Assembly: GCA_017829075.1 (NCBI GenBank)
Contig: JAGAJA010000073.1
Location: 4,342 to 68,341 of the forward strand
Reading direction: 5' to 3'
Length of the DNA: 64,000 nucleotides
DNA from: Oscillospiraceae bacterium
Lineage (GTDB): Bacteria > Bacillota_A > Clostridia > Oscillospirales > Ruminococcaceae
This document shows positions 9,168 through 17,291 of the stretch, one piece after another. The notes under the pieces were generated by a model. That model searched no databases. It was given only the letters and a program-made list of their open reading frames with translations, and had not been told where the DNA came from. Positions within the stretch are counted from its first letter, which is position 1, and the number at the start of each line of letters is the position of its first letter. The position numbers and the translations under genes were made by a program.

Positions 9168-10451
9168 TTATCGTTTCATCTCCGGATATTTCTTGTAGAA
9201 TTCCCGCTTGTCCTCGTACATTCTGGACTCAGCAATTTTCATCACCGCGTCCACAGAGCTTGCCGAATCGTCCCATGCCGCTCCCACCGAAGCCATAGGT
9301 ATATCCATCTTCTGTAACTCACCGTGGAACTTCTCCACGCGGCTGAGGAAATCCTCCCTATCCGCGTTATCAATGAGCACAACGAACTCGTCGCCGCTGA
9401 TACGATAGCAGCTTTCCACGCCGAATTCCGAACTAAGCATCTCCGCAAAGCCGGTTATTAGCTGATCGCCGCACTCGTGTCCCTTGGTGTCGTTTGTGAA
9501 TTTCAGACCGTTTACGTCTGCGAAAAGAACTGCAAGCGCTCCCCCCTGCCGCTCAAAGCTGCGGCAGAAGTTGTTGTAGCAGAAACGGCTGCGCAGTCCG
9601 GTCAGAGTGTCGTAGTTGCAATAGTATTCCAGCGCTTTCTGGCGGTGCAGTTCTGAAACATAATCATCATGAATATCCCAGATATACAGAATGACGATCT
9701 GCTCTTCATCGGTGTATTCAACGCTCGGAATAAGCTCCATATACACCCAGCGGAATTCATTGCCGTATAGACGGCGGTACCGGAAGCGCAGGCAGTCGCG
9801 GCTTTCAAGGAAACGCTTTTTCAGACGTTCGGTATTAACGAATTCGTTGAATGATTTGATATCCTCGCCGTAGATCATGCCGATCGCGGCGGTGTTCCTG
9901 AGCCACTGGGAAAACCTGTCGGAAAATCCACTTTCCTGAGTGAGGTCACTGGCATATGCCTTGATCACTTCAAAGGTGTCCTGAGTAAGGTTCACTCTAA
10001 GTATCTTATGGAAGCACTGGGAGAGCATTCGCATTGCGTCCTCGACAGTGCAGATCTGCTCATCGGACTCTTTCCATGTATACGCAGCCCATGGGTTGTT
10101 CTCTGAGAAGTCCTGAGGGAGTACGATCTCCAGCCTTATCCAGCGCTTTTTTCTTCCGGGCATATTGTGACGGAAATTTACAATGATCCGCTTTCTGTTG
10201 GTCATTACCTCCTGAAGGATATAGTCTTTCGCGGTAAAGCGCTTATAAGCGTCCAGATCCTCCGGGTGAATAAGCCCGGACGAGGCTATCCTTTCTGAAT
10301 ATTCATATATCGTATCTGCCTCAAGGCAGGGTTTTTCTTCGTTTGTTTCGAGATTTTTCACGAACTCGTATTCGCCTGTGAGGAGATTTACCCACGCTAT
10401 CTTAAAAAAATCATTCCATATTACGCTGTCTACTATGCCGGATTTTGTCAT
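9168..10451 (-). CDS. GGDEF domain protein (probable diguanylate cyclase)
   Basis: 427 residues, ATG after AGGGGG. The C-terminal ~165 residues are a GGDEF domain: NYDTLTGLRSRF at its start, LFADVNGLKFTND with the metal-binding Asp, GHECGDQ, and RISGDEFVVL as the active loop. The first residue of the signature is Ser instead of Gly (SGDEF), a variant found in some active cyclases. The N-terminal ~250 residues have no membrane segment and may contain two divergent PAS-like sensor folds. The likely product is the second messenger c-di-GMP. No EAL domain is present. Confidence 0.88.
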   Translation of the reverse strand: MTKSGIVDSVIWNDFFKIAWVNLLTGEYEFVKNLETNEEKPCLEADTIYEYSERIASSGLIHPEDLDAYKRFTAKDYILQEVMTNRKRIIVNFRHNMPGRKKRWIRLEIVLPQDFSENNPWAAYTWKESDEQICTVEDAMRMLSQCFHKILRVNLTQDTFEVIKAYASDLTQESGFSDRFSQWLRNTAAIGMIYGEDIKSFNEFVNTERLKKRFLESRDCLRFRYRRLYGNEFRWVYMELIPSVEYTDEEQIVILYIWDIHDDYVSELHRQKALEYYCNYDTLTGLRSRFCYNNFCRSFERQGGALAVLFADVNGLKFTNDTKGHECGDQLITGFAEMLSSEFGVESCYRISGDEFVVLIDNADREDFLSRVEKFHGELQKMDIPMASVGAAWDDSASSVDAVMKIAESRMYEDKREFYKKYPEMKR

Positions 10452-10655
10452 AGCCGCGCCCCCTGTTCTATATATGAATACTGCGAAAGTATCCGCAGCG
10501 TTTATTTTAAAACGGTCTGTTTATTATATCGGCAGGCTTGCCCCGAATTATTAGCATTTAGCACGAATTATTTGTTTTTTTGTCATATTAAATAAAAAAA
10601 GATGTTAAAAAACTGATAGACTTCTCTGAAAAAATATATTTTTTTAAAAAAGCCC

Positions 10656-10684
10656 TTGACAAACCGTTACTAGCGTGATATAAT
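10656..10684 (+). promoter_or_regulatory. promoter of tRNA-Ser
   Basis: TTGACA (10656-10661), 17-base spacer, TATAAT (10679-10684). The rest of the AT-rich gap 10,452-10,766 between the GGDEF gene and the tRNA shows no coding sequence. Confidence 0.85.
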
Positions 10685-10766
10685 ATATACACGATGTGTT
10701 CAGAAAGCATTGTTTTCCGCACTGTTTATTCTATGCATATCGCAATATTTATGTTTTCAGCATTTT

Positions 10767-10857
10767 GGAGAAATACCCAAGTGGTGAAGGGGCTCCCCTG
10801 CTAAGGGAGTAGGTCGGCAAAACCGGCGCGAGGGTTCAAATCCCTCTTTCTCCGCCA
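10767..10857 (+). tRNA. tRNA-Ser (anticodon GCU) with encoded CCA
   Basis: Acceptor stem GGAGAAA pairs with TTTCTCC. The anticodon loop CTGCTAA carries GCT, a long variable arm is present as expected for serine, and the T-loop is GTTCAAATC. The discriminator base G is followed by CCA at 10855-10857. The last 23 bases double as the left attachment site of the downstream integrated element, which leaves the tRNA intact. Confidence 0.95.
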
Positions 10858-11628
10858 ATATGACAAACAGATTGCACAGCTCTCAGGGAGTAGTGTAATC
10901 TCTTTGCCATATATAAGAAGATATATTAACGCTGCCGCAGCACTGGGGATTGGAGTCACAGAGTGCCGCAGCAACGAGAATATTGCTTTGAGTGCTTCCA
11001 CCTCTACGCACATTCGCAGAGTGCAGTCAGGTTTCCCTGCTCACTCATGGTCTTATCTTTCCATCAGTATGGACAGCAGCTATCGCTATCAAGCTGAGGT
11101 TTTCCTTTGAAAAAAGAAAACACTGACGTTGGTGTGATCCCTCTGTTTAGTCGGCTTCACAGCCGTCACACTCGCTCGTTTCATGGCGAAGTCCTAAGGA
11201 CAAGATAACATTTGCTATTGCATGGTGGCATTCAATTTGTATTATAACCGCTGGGAAGCGGAGATAAGCAGAAAAAATAGAAAGCGTCTGGGCATAATTG
11301 TCCAAACGCTCTCACAAAGGAAATGTATCTAAGCGCTATGACCGCTAAATCAAGCGCAGAGATGGCACCTGTAAAAGCCGTTTGGATACTGCTAATATCC
11401 TCTCGGTCGTCCGTGTGTGTGTACACGCACACACGGATTGCGGGTGTTAATTGAATATTCGATTACGGCTTGCGTGAAAAAATGAGTATCACGTGAGCCT
11501 ATTGGTGTTTCTAAATCACCGTTTTTATTATATATCTTTTTCCTGCCTTTGTCAATGACATTCGGCATACAATTATTTATGATTTTGGGCAATGCTATTT
11601 GTGCAATATATACATTAAAGGATATGCA

Positions 11629-11649
11629 GGTGCTTCACGATGAAGCACA
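11629..11649. repeat. dispersed palindrome, copy 1
   Basis: GGTGCTTCACGATGAAGCAC: left arm GGTGCTTCA, right arm TGAAGCAC, one base off at the end. Lies 135 bases before the ATPase gene and marks the left side of the ATPase/nuclease cassette. Confidence 0.85.
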
Positions 11650-11709
11650 CTATATATGAAAAATGAACATTTTAATCGAAAGAAATTGTGCGTTTTATAA
11701 AAATACATA

Positions 11710-11738
11710 TTGCCATATAATGAAAAGTGTGATATAAT
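11710..11738 (+). promoter_or_regulatory. promoter of the ATPase/nuclease cassette
   Basis: TTGCCA (11710-11715), 17-base spacer, TATAAT (11733-11738), 46 bases before the start codon. Confidence 0.7.
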
Positions 11739-11784
11739 TATTTTATAAATTTGGGGCAGCCGGTTTTTCAGAGAGGAATAAAGT

Positions 11785-13074
11785 ATGAAACTGATTATAG
11801 ATAACATTGGAAAAATCAAGCACGCAGAGATTTCTTTTAATGGAATCACTGTCCTTGCTGGAGAAAATAATACGGGTAAGTCAACTGTTGGAAAAGCCTT
11901 GTTTTCCATTTTCCATTCATGTTTTGATATCGAGAATTATATATTACGACAAAAAATATTAAGGGCTCGACGTGAAATTACTAAGATCCTAAAAGCAAAT
12001 GTTTATGTCAAGGACGAATATGAAAGTTTTGATTTTTTTGAGACTTTAGATTTTAACCCTTTATACAAGTCATTAATAACAAATTTATTCGATAACCACA
12101 GTAAAGAGAAAGTCGTGTCGTTTCTTAAATCTTCTCTCCCTGATAGTTTATTCTCACGCATTGATTCGCATGATGAAGTCGTTGAAGCCATTGAAAACAC
12201 AATTGAGGAAATAAAGAATCTACCAAATAAGATGTATTATGTATCCAGAGTTTGGAATACCTTTAATTCGGTTTTTGAAGGACAATATTTAAATTTTAAC
12301 TCCGAAAGAGGGTATGTTGATGGTATAATAAAAGGGAAACGTGTTTCTGCGGAATTTAACGAAGATTCGTGTTCTGATTTTAATCTTGACTTTATTTTCA
12401 CTAATCAGGCAATACTTCTTGACACTCCCTCTATTCTTGATGATTTGTCAGAGAGAACTTACAGAAGTAATATAATCAAGTATACTATAGTTAAAAAGTT
12501 AAACTGCGATGAGAGATCGGATTCAGCAGATGTTGACTCAACAATCACAGCTCAGAAATTGTCTAGGATTTTTGATCTATTAAATGGTATTGTTCCTGGA
12601 AAGTTTCAGAAGTCTGAGTTTACACAAGATAGGTCTTTCCTATTTAAAGGTATGTCCAAACCACTTAAACTAAAAAATCTTTCACAGGGAATCAAATCTT
12701 TCCTTATTATTAAAAGATTATGTGAAAACGGCCAGTTTACCGAAAAGGACGTATTGATTTTAGATGAGCCTGAGATAAATCTTCACCCTTCATGGCAATT
12801 GGTATATGCTGAGTTAGTTGTCCTTCTCCAGAAAGAATATAATTTAACAATTCTTTTGAGTACACACAGTCCGTACTTTCTTTCAGCAATAGAAGCGTAT
12901 TCCAAAAAATATGATATTGTTAATAAATGCACTTTCTATCTCTCTGACAATGATGAAAATGGTAACGCATTATTCACAGATGTCACCAACAATACCGAGA
13001 AAATCTACACCAAGCTTGTAAAACCATTTGATACCATTGCCGAAATAGAAAGTGAGATGAGAGGCGATGATTGA
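11785..13074 (+). CDS. ABC/SMC-type AAA ATPase (AAA15/AAA21-like), defence candidate
   Basis: 429 residues. Walker A GENNTGKST at residues 26-34, ABC-like signature LSQGIKSF near 301, Walker B VLILDEPEINLHP near 323-335 and a switch His in STHSPYF near 358. This is the small OLD/AAA15 type with a long alpha-helical insert and no membrane segment. ATPases of this type commonly act as sensors in two-gene phage-defence systems. The ATG follows GAGAGGAATAAAGT. It overlaps the next gene by 8 bases, so the two are coupled. Base composition is much more AT-rich than the flanking transfer genes, indicating separate acquisition. No TOPRIM domain is present, so it is not an OLD nuclease. Confidence 0.85.
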   Translation: MKLIIDNIGKIKHAEISFNGITVLAGENNTGKSTVGKALFSIFHSCFDIENYILRQKILRARREITKILKANVYVKDEYESFDFFETLDFNPLYKSLITNLFDNHSKEKVVSFLKSSLPDSLFSRIDSHDEVVEAIENTIEEIKNLPNKMYYVSRVWNTFNSVFEGQYLNFNSERGYVDGIIKGKRVSAEFNEDSCSDFNLDFIFTNQAILLDTPSILDDLSERTYRSNIIKYTIVKKLNCDERSDSADVDSTITAQKLSRIFDLLNGIVPGKFQKSEFTQDRSFLFKGMSKPLKLKNLSQGIKSFLIIKRLCENGQFTEKDVLILDEPEINLHPSWQLVYAELVVLLQKEYNLTILLSTHSPYFLSAIEAYSKKYDIVNKCTFYLSDNDENGNALFTDVTNNTEKIYTKLVKPFDTIAEIESEMRGDD

Positions 13075-13639
13075 TAATCTAATTAGAAAAAGCCAGTTTT
13101 TTTTAAAATCAGTTAGCAACTTGCATGTAACGTCTAAAGACGATAGTGATAAGAAAAACATAGTGTACATGACAGACTCTATGCAGAAAGCTATTAATAT
13201 TGACAACGTTAAACTTGCATACTCAAATCAACATTTCCCAAATCAAAACACTTCATATAGGTCGGTTGACGCAATAGTTCAAACAGAACAAACAGTTTAT
13301 TTCATCGAATTTAAAAATGGAAAGCTATGTGGCGAAGAAAGGGCACGAATTCGCGAGAAAATATCAAATTCAATTTTGCTCTTCTCGGACATCTTAGGCA
13401 TCACTTTTAGTAATTTTCGTAATGAATGTGTATTCATTTTGGTGTATAATAAAGAAAAGAATTCTTTGCCTCAGCCTTCTCAACAACGTATAGCTGAGTT
13501 CGTTAACAAACGAAGTGAAAACGCTGAATGTCGCTTTGATTTCGACAAACTAAAGCCGTTCTTAGTTCACGATGTAAAAACATATACAAGAGAAGAATTT
13601 GAAGACTTTTTAGAAAAACAGGATTTTCTTCAGTACTAA
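13067..13639 (+). CDS. PD-(D/E)XK-like nuclease candidate, partner of the ATPase
   Basis: 190 residues. A candidate nuclease core is visible: SVDAIV with Asp68, then 12 residues on, VYFIEFKNGK with Glu81 and Lys83, the D...ExK arrangement of PD-(D/E)XK enzymes, placed on predicted beta strands. The rest is mixed alpha/beta and hydrophilic. I do not recognise a named family; it lacks the DUF4435 look of the PARIS effector and the HNH motif of PtuB. The start lies inside the ATPase gene. It is probably the effector of an ATPase-sensor/nuclease pair. Function is inferred from motif and context. Confidence 0.6.
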   Translation: MIDNLIRKSQFFLKSVSNLHVTSKDDSDKKNIVYMTDSMQKAINIDNVKLAYSNQHFPNQNTSYRSVDAIVQTEQTVYFIEFKNGKLCGEERARIREKISNSILLFSDILGITFSNFRNECVFILVYNKEKNSLPQPSQQRIAEFVNKRSENAECRFDFDKLKPFLVHDVKTYTREEFEDFLEKQDFLQY

Positions 13640-13659
13640 TTGAATAAGCATTTTAAACT

Positions 13660-13686
13660 GCAGGTGCTTCACGGTGAAGCACCTGC
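13660..13686. repeat. dispersed palindrome, copy 2 (perfect)
   Basis: A perfect 27-base palindrome with 13-base arms GCAGGTGCTTCAC / GTGAAGCACCTGC around one G. It begins 21 bases after the nuclease-like gene and is followed by TTCTTTTC, so it could also end transcription. It marks the right side of the cassette. Confidence 0.95.
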
Positions 13687-13697
13687 TTCTTTTCAAG

Positions 13698-14669
13698 TCA
13701 CATTCCCATATCACAATCCTCGTCCTCGTCGGAGTCCGGCTGCTCCTGCTGGGTTTCATACTGCTCAATGGGGTGGACGAGCGTCCGGAAGTGAAAACGC
13801 TGAATATTATACCCGCCTGCCCCAATTGTCTGAATAGTGGCGCTCCCTTTTTCGCCATAGATCACACCAGCTATCTCGCCATTCTGAATATGAAGTCCCT
13901 GCGCGTCAGTGATCTTGCCGACGTGCTCACCTATTCGCTGTGCAAGGTCGAGCATTCTACTGCGCATTTCACGCTCCATATCAGCTTCAAGATGTTGCTG
14001 CCGCTGAATAGGATCGTTGTATCTGCACATCGCGGTGACTACAGGACCAGCGAAGCTGCGCTTGCGCTCTGAAATGCTGTTATAATCCAGACTGCGCTCT
14101 TTCAGATAGCTCTCCATCGGCTGTCGTGGATAAACATTGAGAAAATCATAGTCGCTCATGCTCTGTATTCTATCCGCATACTTAGAATACACTGGAAGTG
14201 TCTTAACAGCTTCACGACGGGCAGCATATTCCTCAGTGCGGAGCTGCTGGACAAATTCGTGGTACTCGTCATATCGATTACTGAAAAAAGAAATGCTGTC
14301 CTGTTTCCATGCTTCAAAGAATTCCTTAATAACATCGGGTATCTCATTATCCATGAACGCTTGCTGGGTTTCAGCAGAACGGAGGTCTGCCTTTAGCTTT
14401 TCAATACGTTCGTCCATGTCCTGAATTTTCTTGGTAACGGATCTGATATCTTCTTTCTTCGAGTTAATGGAGAAGAAATCCCAGTACGCAAGCTCGTTTC
14501 CCCGGAGAGTTTCCTCCGTGTAAAGATTCGGATTGAGCTTGTACTTCTTCTCAAATTCACGTTCCTTTTTCTCCAGCATTGCCGTGTGTCTGCCCAGAGT
14601 AGAGGTAAGACGTTCACGCTTGCCGTATGCGTCGCTGATACGCTGAGAAATGTCTTTTGTGCTTAACAT
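13698..14669 (-). CDS. hypothetical coiled-coil protein of the integrated element
   Basis: 323 residues. The N-terminal ~125 residues are highly charged and coiled-coil-like (KKEREFEKKYKL, KKIQDMDERIEKLKADL). The C-terminal part contains DAQGLHIQNGEIAGVIYGEK and a basic/aromatic segment, ending in a strongly acidic tail (DSDEDEDCDMGM). Two other proteins of this element end in similar acidic tails, suggesting they share a partner or act together. It is the last gene of a leftward block that includes the TadZ-like ATPase. I do not recognise a family; there is no signal peptide or membrane segment. Confidence 0.75.
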   Translation of the reverse strand: MLSTKDISQRISDAYGKRERLTSTLGRHTAMLEKKEREFEKKYKLNPNLYTEETLRGNELAYWDFFSINSKKEDIRSVTKKIQDMDERIEKLKADLRSAETQQAFMDNEIPDVIKEFFEAWKQDSISFFSNRYDEYHEFVQQLRTEEYAARREAVKTLPVYSKYADRIQSMSDYDFLNVYPRQPMESYLKERSLDYNSISERKRSFAGPVVTAMCRYNDPIQRQQHLEADMEREMRSRMLDLAQRIGEHVGKITDAQGLHIQNGEIAGVIYGEKGSATIQTIGAGGYNIQRFHFRTLVHPIEQYETQQEQPDSDEDEDCDMGM

Positions 14670-14730
14670 ATTGCAGTAGCTCCTTTCAAATTACGGAAAG
14701 TATAATAATTTTTTCTTTTCGGAAAATATA

Positions 14731-15570
14731 TTAAATGATTAAAACAGGTTGAAGATTTATAAATCGGGTATTCTTTTTTCGACTACCCCATTTTTTACAA
14801 AGAAAAACCGCAGCATTTTTCGTGCTGCGGAGGATATTCCTGATAAAGTCTGCAACGCTGGTACTCCTGAACAAGTGCCGCATAACCCGGATAAATGAAA
14901 ACGCTGGTTTGCCTTGAAGCGAATCCTCGACCGCACACTTGCTCTCATAGCAGAGCACACCTGAGTTGACGATGATCCGGAACGTTTCTGCCCTGCGTGT
15001 TCCTCGTCTGTGCCGCAGCAAGTGGGATATGTATATCCGGTTATATCCGTAATCACCTTCACGGCGGACGTACTGCTGCTTGGCGATATAGCCTTGTTCA
15101 GTCAGTTCCTTGTTGCAGGATACGATAGTTCCCCGCGCCATGCCGGACAACTCCTGTATCATTGAGAGAGACAGCAGGCAGCGTCCTTCATCATTTGCGT
15201 GAATGCAATACAGCATAAGCAGGCGCAGACAGCTTTTGGGCAGCTCGACCGCCGAAACAGGCACAAGCACATATTTTTTCGGTGCCGATACAGCTTCAGA
15301 AAGAACATATGCGTTACATTTCTGGCGGTTATCCTTGAAACGCTGAATGCGCTCTGTGACTGCGCCTATTGCGTACAGTTCGTTGACGATTCTGGTTATG
15401 TTGGTGAGCTTGGTGCGTTCAGCTATCCGGGCATTTGAGATCACGGCGGTGCTGCTTCCGCTGGCTTGCGCAATAGAAGCAAGGAGAAACAGAACTTTGA
15501 CTGCGCCGGCGGACAGGTCTTTATTTATAAAGTCCTCGTTTACTCTGACGAATTGTCTGTTCTGTTTCAT
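14731..15570 (-). CDS. winged-helix DNA-binding protein, possible replication or transfer regulator
   Basis: 279 residues. Two HTH-like stretches are visible: DLSAGAVKVLFLLASIAQ with NARIAERTKLTNITRIVNEL, and later LSLSMIQELSGMARGTIV with SCNKELTEQGYI. Tandem winged helices are typical of plasmid/ICE initiator and regulator proteins. The C-terminal ~45 codons run across a strong intrinsic terminator at 14801-14830, so the true ancestral stop may have been upstream and the present tail (ending KKNTRFINLQPVLII) may be spurious extension. Function not certain. Confidence 0.65.
   Translation of the reverse strand: MKQNRQFVRVNEDFINKDLSAGAVKVLFLLASIAQASGSSTAVISNARIAERTKLTNITRIVNELYAIGAVTERIQRFKDNRQKCNAYVLSEAVSAPKKYVLVPVSAVELPKSCLRLLMLYCIHANDEGRCLLSLSMIQELSGMARGTIVSCNKELTEQGYIAKQQYVRREGDYGYNRIYISHLLRHRRGTRRAETFRIIVNSGVLCYESKCAVEDSLQGKPAFSFIRVMRHLFRSTSVADFIRNILRSTKNAAVFLCKKWGSRKKNTRFINLQPVLII
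14801..14830 (-). terminator. intrinsic terminator lying inside an ORF
   Basis: On the reverse strand, CCGCAGCA-loop-TGCTGCGG is followed by TTTTTCT. It sits within the 3' end of the winged-helix gene and upstream of the coiled-coil gene. Confidence 0.7.
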
Positions 15571-15588
15571 GTTGTTCGCTCCATGTTT

Positions 15589-16701
15589 TTATTTTTCGGC
15601 TGAAAATTCGGTTTCTTCTATCGGGGAGTCTGCCCATTCAGCAAAATCATTGTCGAAGATTTCTTCGTATTTTCCTATCTCAAACGGATCTGGCTCAAAG
15701 GGCAGGCAGATCACATCGTTCAGGTTGACCGAGAGAATTCCTCTGTATTTCTCAATAGTGGCTTCATCGGAGAAGTTGACAACAACAGAGTAGTTCACTT
15801 TGTTGAGGTCTGTCTGAGCGTCATAGATCATCGGCAGCTCATTCCATGATGTGCCTCCGACAACATATATTTTGTCGAAACCAGTGAAATCAAGCATTGA
15901 GGTCTGTCTATTGCCAAAGTCGTATATTTCCGCATTGTAGACCTTTTCAGTATCGGTTTCCGCAGCGCAGGCGTCAATGCTGCCGTTAATGGTGTACACG
16001 CCGTTCATAACGTTGATCTCATGGAATTCCTTCATCATTTCCAGCTGCTCAATACCATGGTTGTTTGTGCAAACAACAACACTTTCACCATCACGACTGT
16101 GGAAGTATTCCGCAAGCCGCAGTGCAAAAGTAGTCGTTCCGATACGGCTCTGCGCACCGACAACTGCGATATGCAACTCTGCCTGTGAGAAACGGGGCTT
16201 CTCTTTTTCCTTTTCAGCAATGAGAGCAGCTTCACGGGCTTCTGCAAAAGCGTCAAATGTATTATCAAACCTCCGCCATTTCTGCTTGGACAAGCCGGAA
16301 GTAAGGCACTCCTTGAGATCCTCCATCATTTTGGCAATATTGGTCTTATCGTCAACATCGGGATAATTTGCCACGATGTTCGTAAATCCGCTGTGTACCA
16401 GCTTGTCAAGGAAGCTGTCACCGGGATAGAACTGGTCGGCGTAGATAACGATATTAGCGTTGTCTTTCTGATAGGTTATTCCCTCGCAGAGGGAGATGAA
16501 TTCATCGTCCTTTTCCTGAAACGCCGAAACGTCAAGGACATAATGCGACTGATAGAAGCAGTTCTTCAGATCGCTCTTGATGAATAGAGAAAGCGACCAA
16601 TCATCGCCGGACATTTCACGGGGAGTTGCACCGATTTCAGCACAAATCTTACGGAGTATGCCTGCGTTTTCCTTGCGGGCAATGAGTAATGGGTTTATCA
16701 T
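15589..16701 (-). CDS. CpaE/TadZ-like P-loop ATPase
   Basis: 370 residues. A receiver-like N-terminal region (~150 residues) precedes a SIMIBI ATPase domain whose P-loop reads AVVGAQSRIGTTTFALRLA, a deviant Walker A. The order resembles CpaE/TadZ, which localise Tad/Flp pilus machines at the pole. In Clostridia elements such proteins accompany TadC-like and DUF4320 genes, as found here at 24.2-26.1 kb on the other strand. The classic second Lys of ParA (KGG) is missing. ATG follows GGAAAAG. Likely role: positioning or assembly of the transfer apparatus. Confidence 0.72.
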   Translation of the reverse strand: MINPLLIARKENAGILRKICAEIGATPREMSGDDWSLSLFIKSDLKNCFYQSHYVLDVSAFQEKDDEFISLCEGITYQKDNANIVIYADQFYPGDSFLDKLVHSGFTNIVANYPDVDDKTNIAKMMEDLKECLTSGLSKQKWRRFDNTFDAFAEAREAALIAEKEKEKPRFSQAELHIAVVGAQSRIGTTTFALRLAEYFHSRDGESVVVCTNNHGIEQLEMMKEFHEINVMNGVYTINGSIDACAAETDTEKVYNAEIYDFGNRQTSMLDFTGFDKIYVVGGTSWNELPMIYDAQTDLNKVNYSVVVNFSDEATIEKYRGILSVNLNDVICLPFEPDPFEIGKYEEIFDNDFAEWADSPIEETEFSAEK

Positions 16702-16726
16702 GGTTATCTTTTCCTTTCATTTGATT

Positions 16727-17281
16727 TTACATATCCCAATCCTCATCCTCTGAGGCTTGGGCGGCTTCACGTATAATTTCAGAAAAACGGCTCACTATGG
16801 TGTCAGCAGAGATTTCATTTTCAATGATATCTCCCTGCCAGAGAGTTCCGATTAGTCCCTTGTGATTTATATTGTTTTTGCATTTTATAGCTGTTCCGCC
16901 GTTTGTTTCCCATTCTTCAAGATTTTTGTTATAATCGTCCCAAAGGATATCGTCAGCACCGATACAGCCGGGAATGTATTCTGCTTTCGGTATACCCATG
17001 CGTGTAAATATTCTGTGTTCCCGGTCAATAGCAGGACAGTGCCTGTCAAGCCATTGATGTTTCTCATCGCAGCAATACGGCGGCTCACCGTCAACTGCGG
17101 CTGACAGAATGAAAACCTCATACTCTCCGTTTGCTTCTTCAGCAAGTCGGTTTGCTGCTTTTACTGCCTGCTCAAAAGGCTTCAATCCACTGAAAAACCC
17201 CTTTTCAAACATACGCTCAAGGTACTGCACCTCATCGTGAAACCTTGCCAAAGTTCCGTCCATGTCTATAAATAGTCGCAT
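16727..17281 (-). CDS. HAD-superfamily 5'-nucleotidase-like phosphatase
   Basis: 184 residues from the ATG at 17281, which follows AAGGAGG. HAD motif I is FIDMDGTLARF (nucleophile Asp and general-acid Asp), motif II is FILSAAV, and the acidic motif IV region is GADDILWDDYNKN. This matches the 5'(3')-deoxyribonucleotidase-like branch of HAD phosphatases, so a nucleotide or small phosphate ester is the likely substrate. The C-terminal tail EDEDWDM is acidic like those of other proteins in the element. Found in the same leftward block as the TadZ-like gene. Confidence 0.78.
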   Translation of the reverse strand: MRLFIDMDGTLARFHDEVQYLERMFEKGFFSGLKPFEQAVKAANRLAEEANGEYEVFILSAAVDGEPPYCCDEKHQWLDRHCPAIDREHRIFTRMGIPKAEYIPGCIGADDILWDDYNKNLEEWETNGGTAIKCKNNINHKGLIGTLWQGDIIENEISADTIVSRFSEIIREAAQASEDEDWDM

Positions 17282-17291
17282 AAAGCCCTCC

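Larger units (their letters stand above)
10858..11784. other. non-coding left arm of the tRNA-Ser element
   Basis: About 930 bases without a convincing gene. It includes an imperfect inverted repeat around 11280-11312 (AGCGTCTGG...CCAAACGCT), a TGTGTGTACACGCACACA self-complementary stretch near 11414, and one palindrome copy at 11629. Short frames here lack ribosome sites and look random. The attP-side integrase binding sites would be expected in such an arm but cannot be recognised by eye. Confidence 0.6.

Noticed and set aside
10801..11013. 70-codon reverse frame overlapping tRNA-Ser
   Set aside because: It is the complement of a tRNA gene with RRKRDLNPRAGF, a known false-gene pattern; no ribosome site.
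11785..13639. PARIS (AriA-AriB) assignment for the ATPase/nuclease pair
   Set aside because: The small protein lacks the TOPRIM/DUF4435 pattern expected of AriB.
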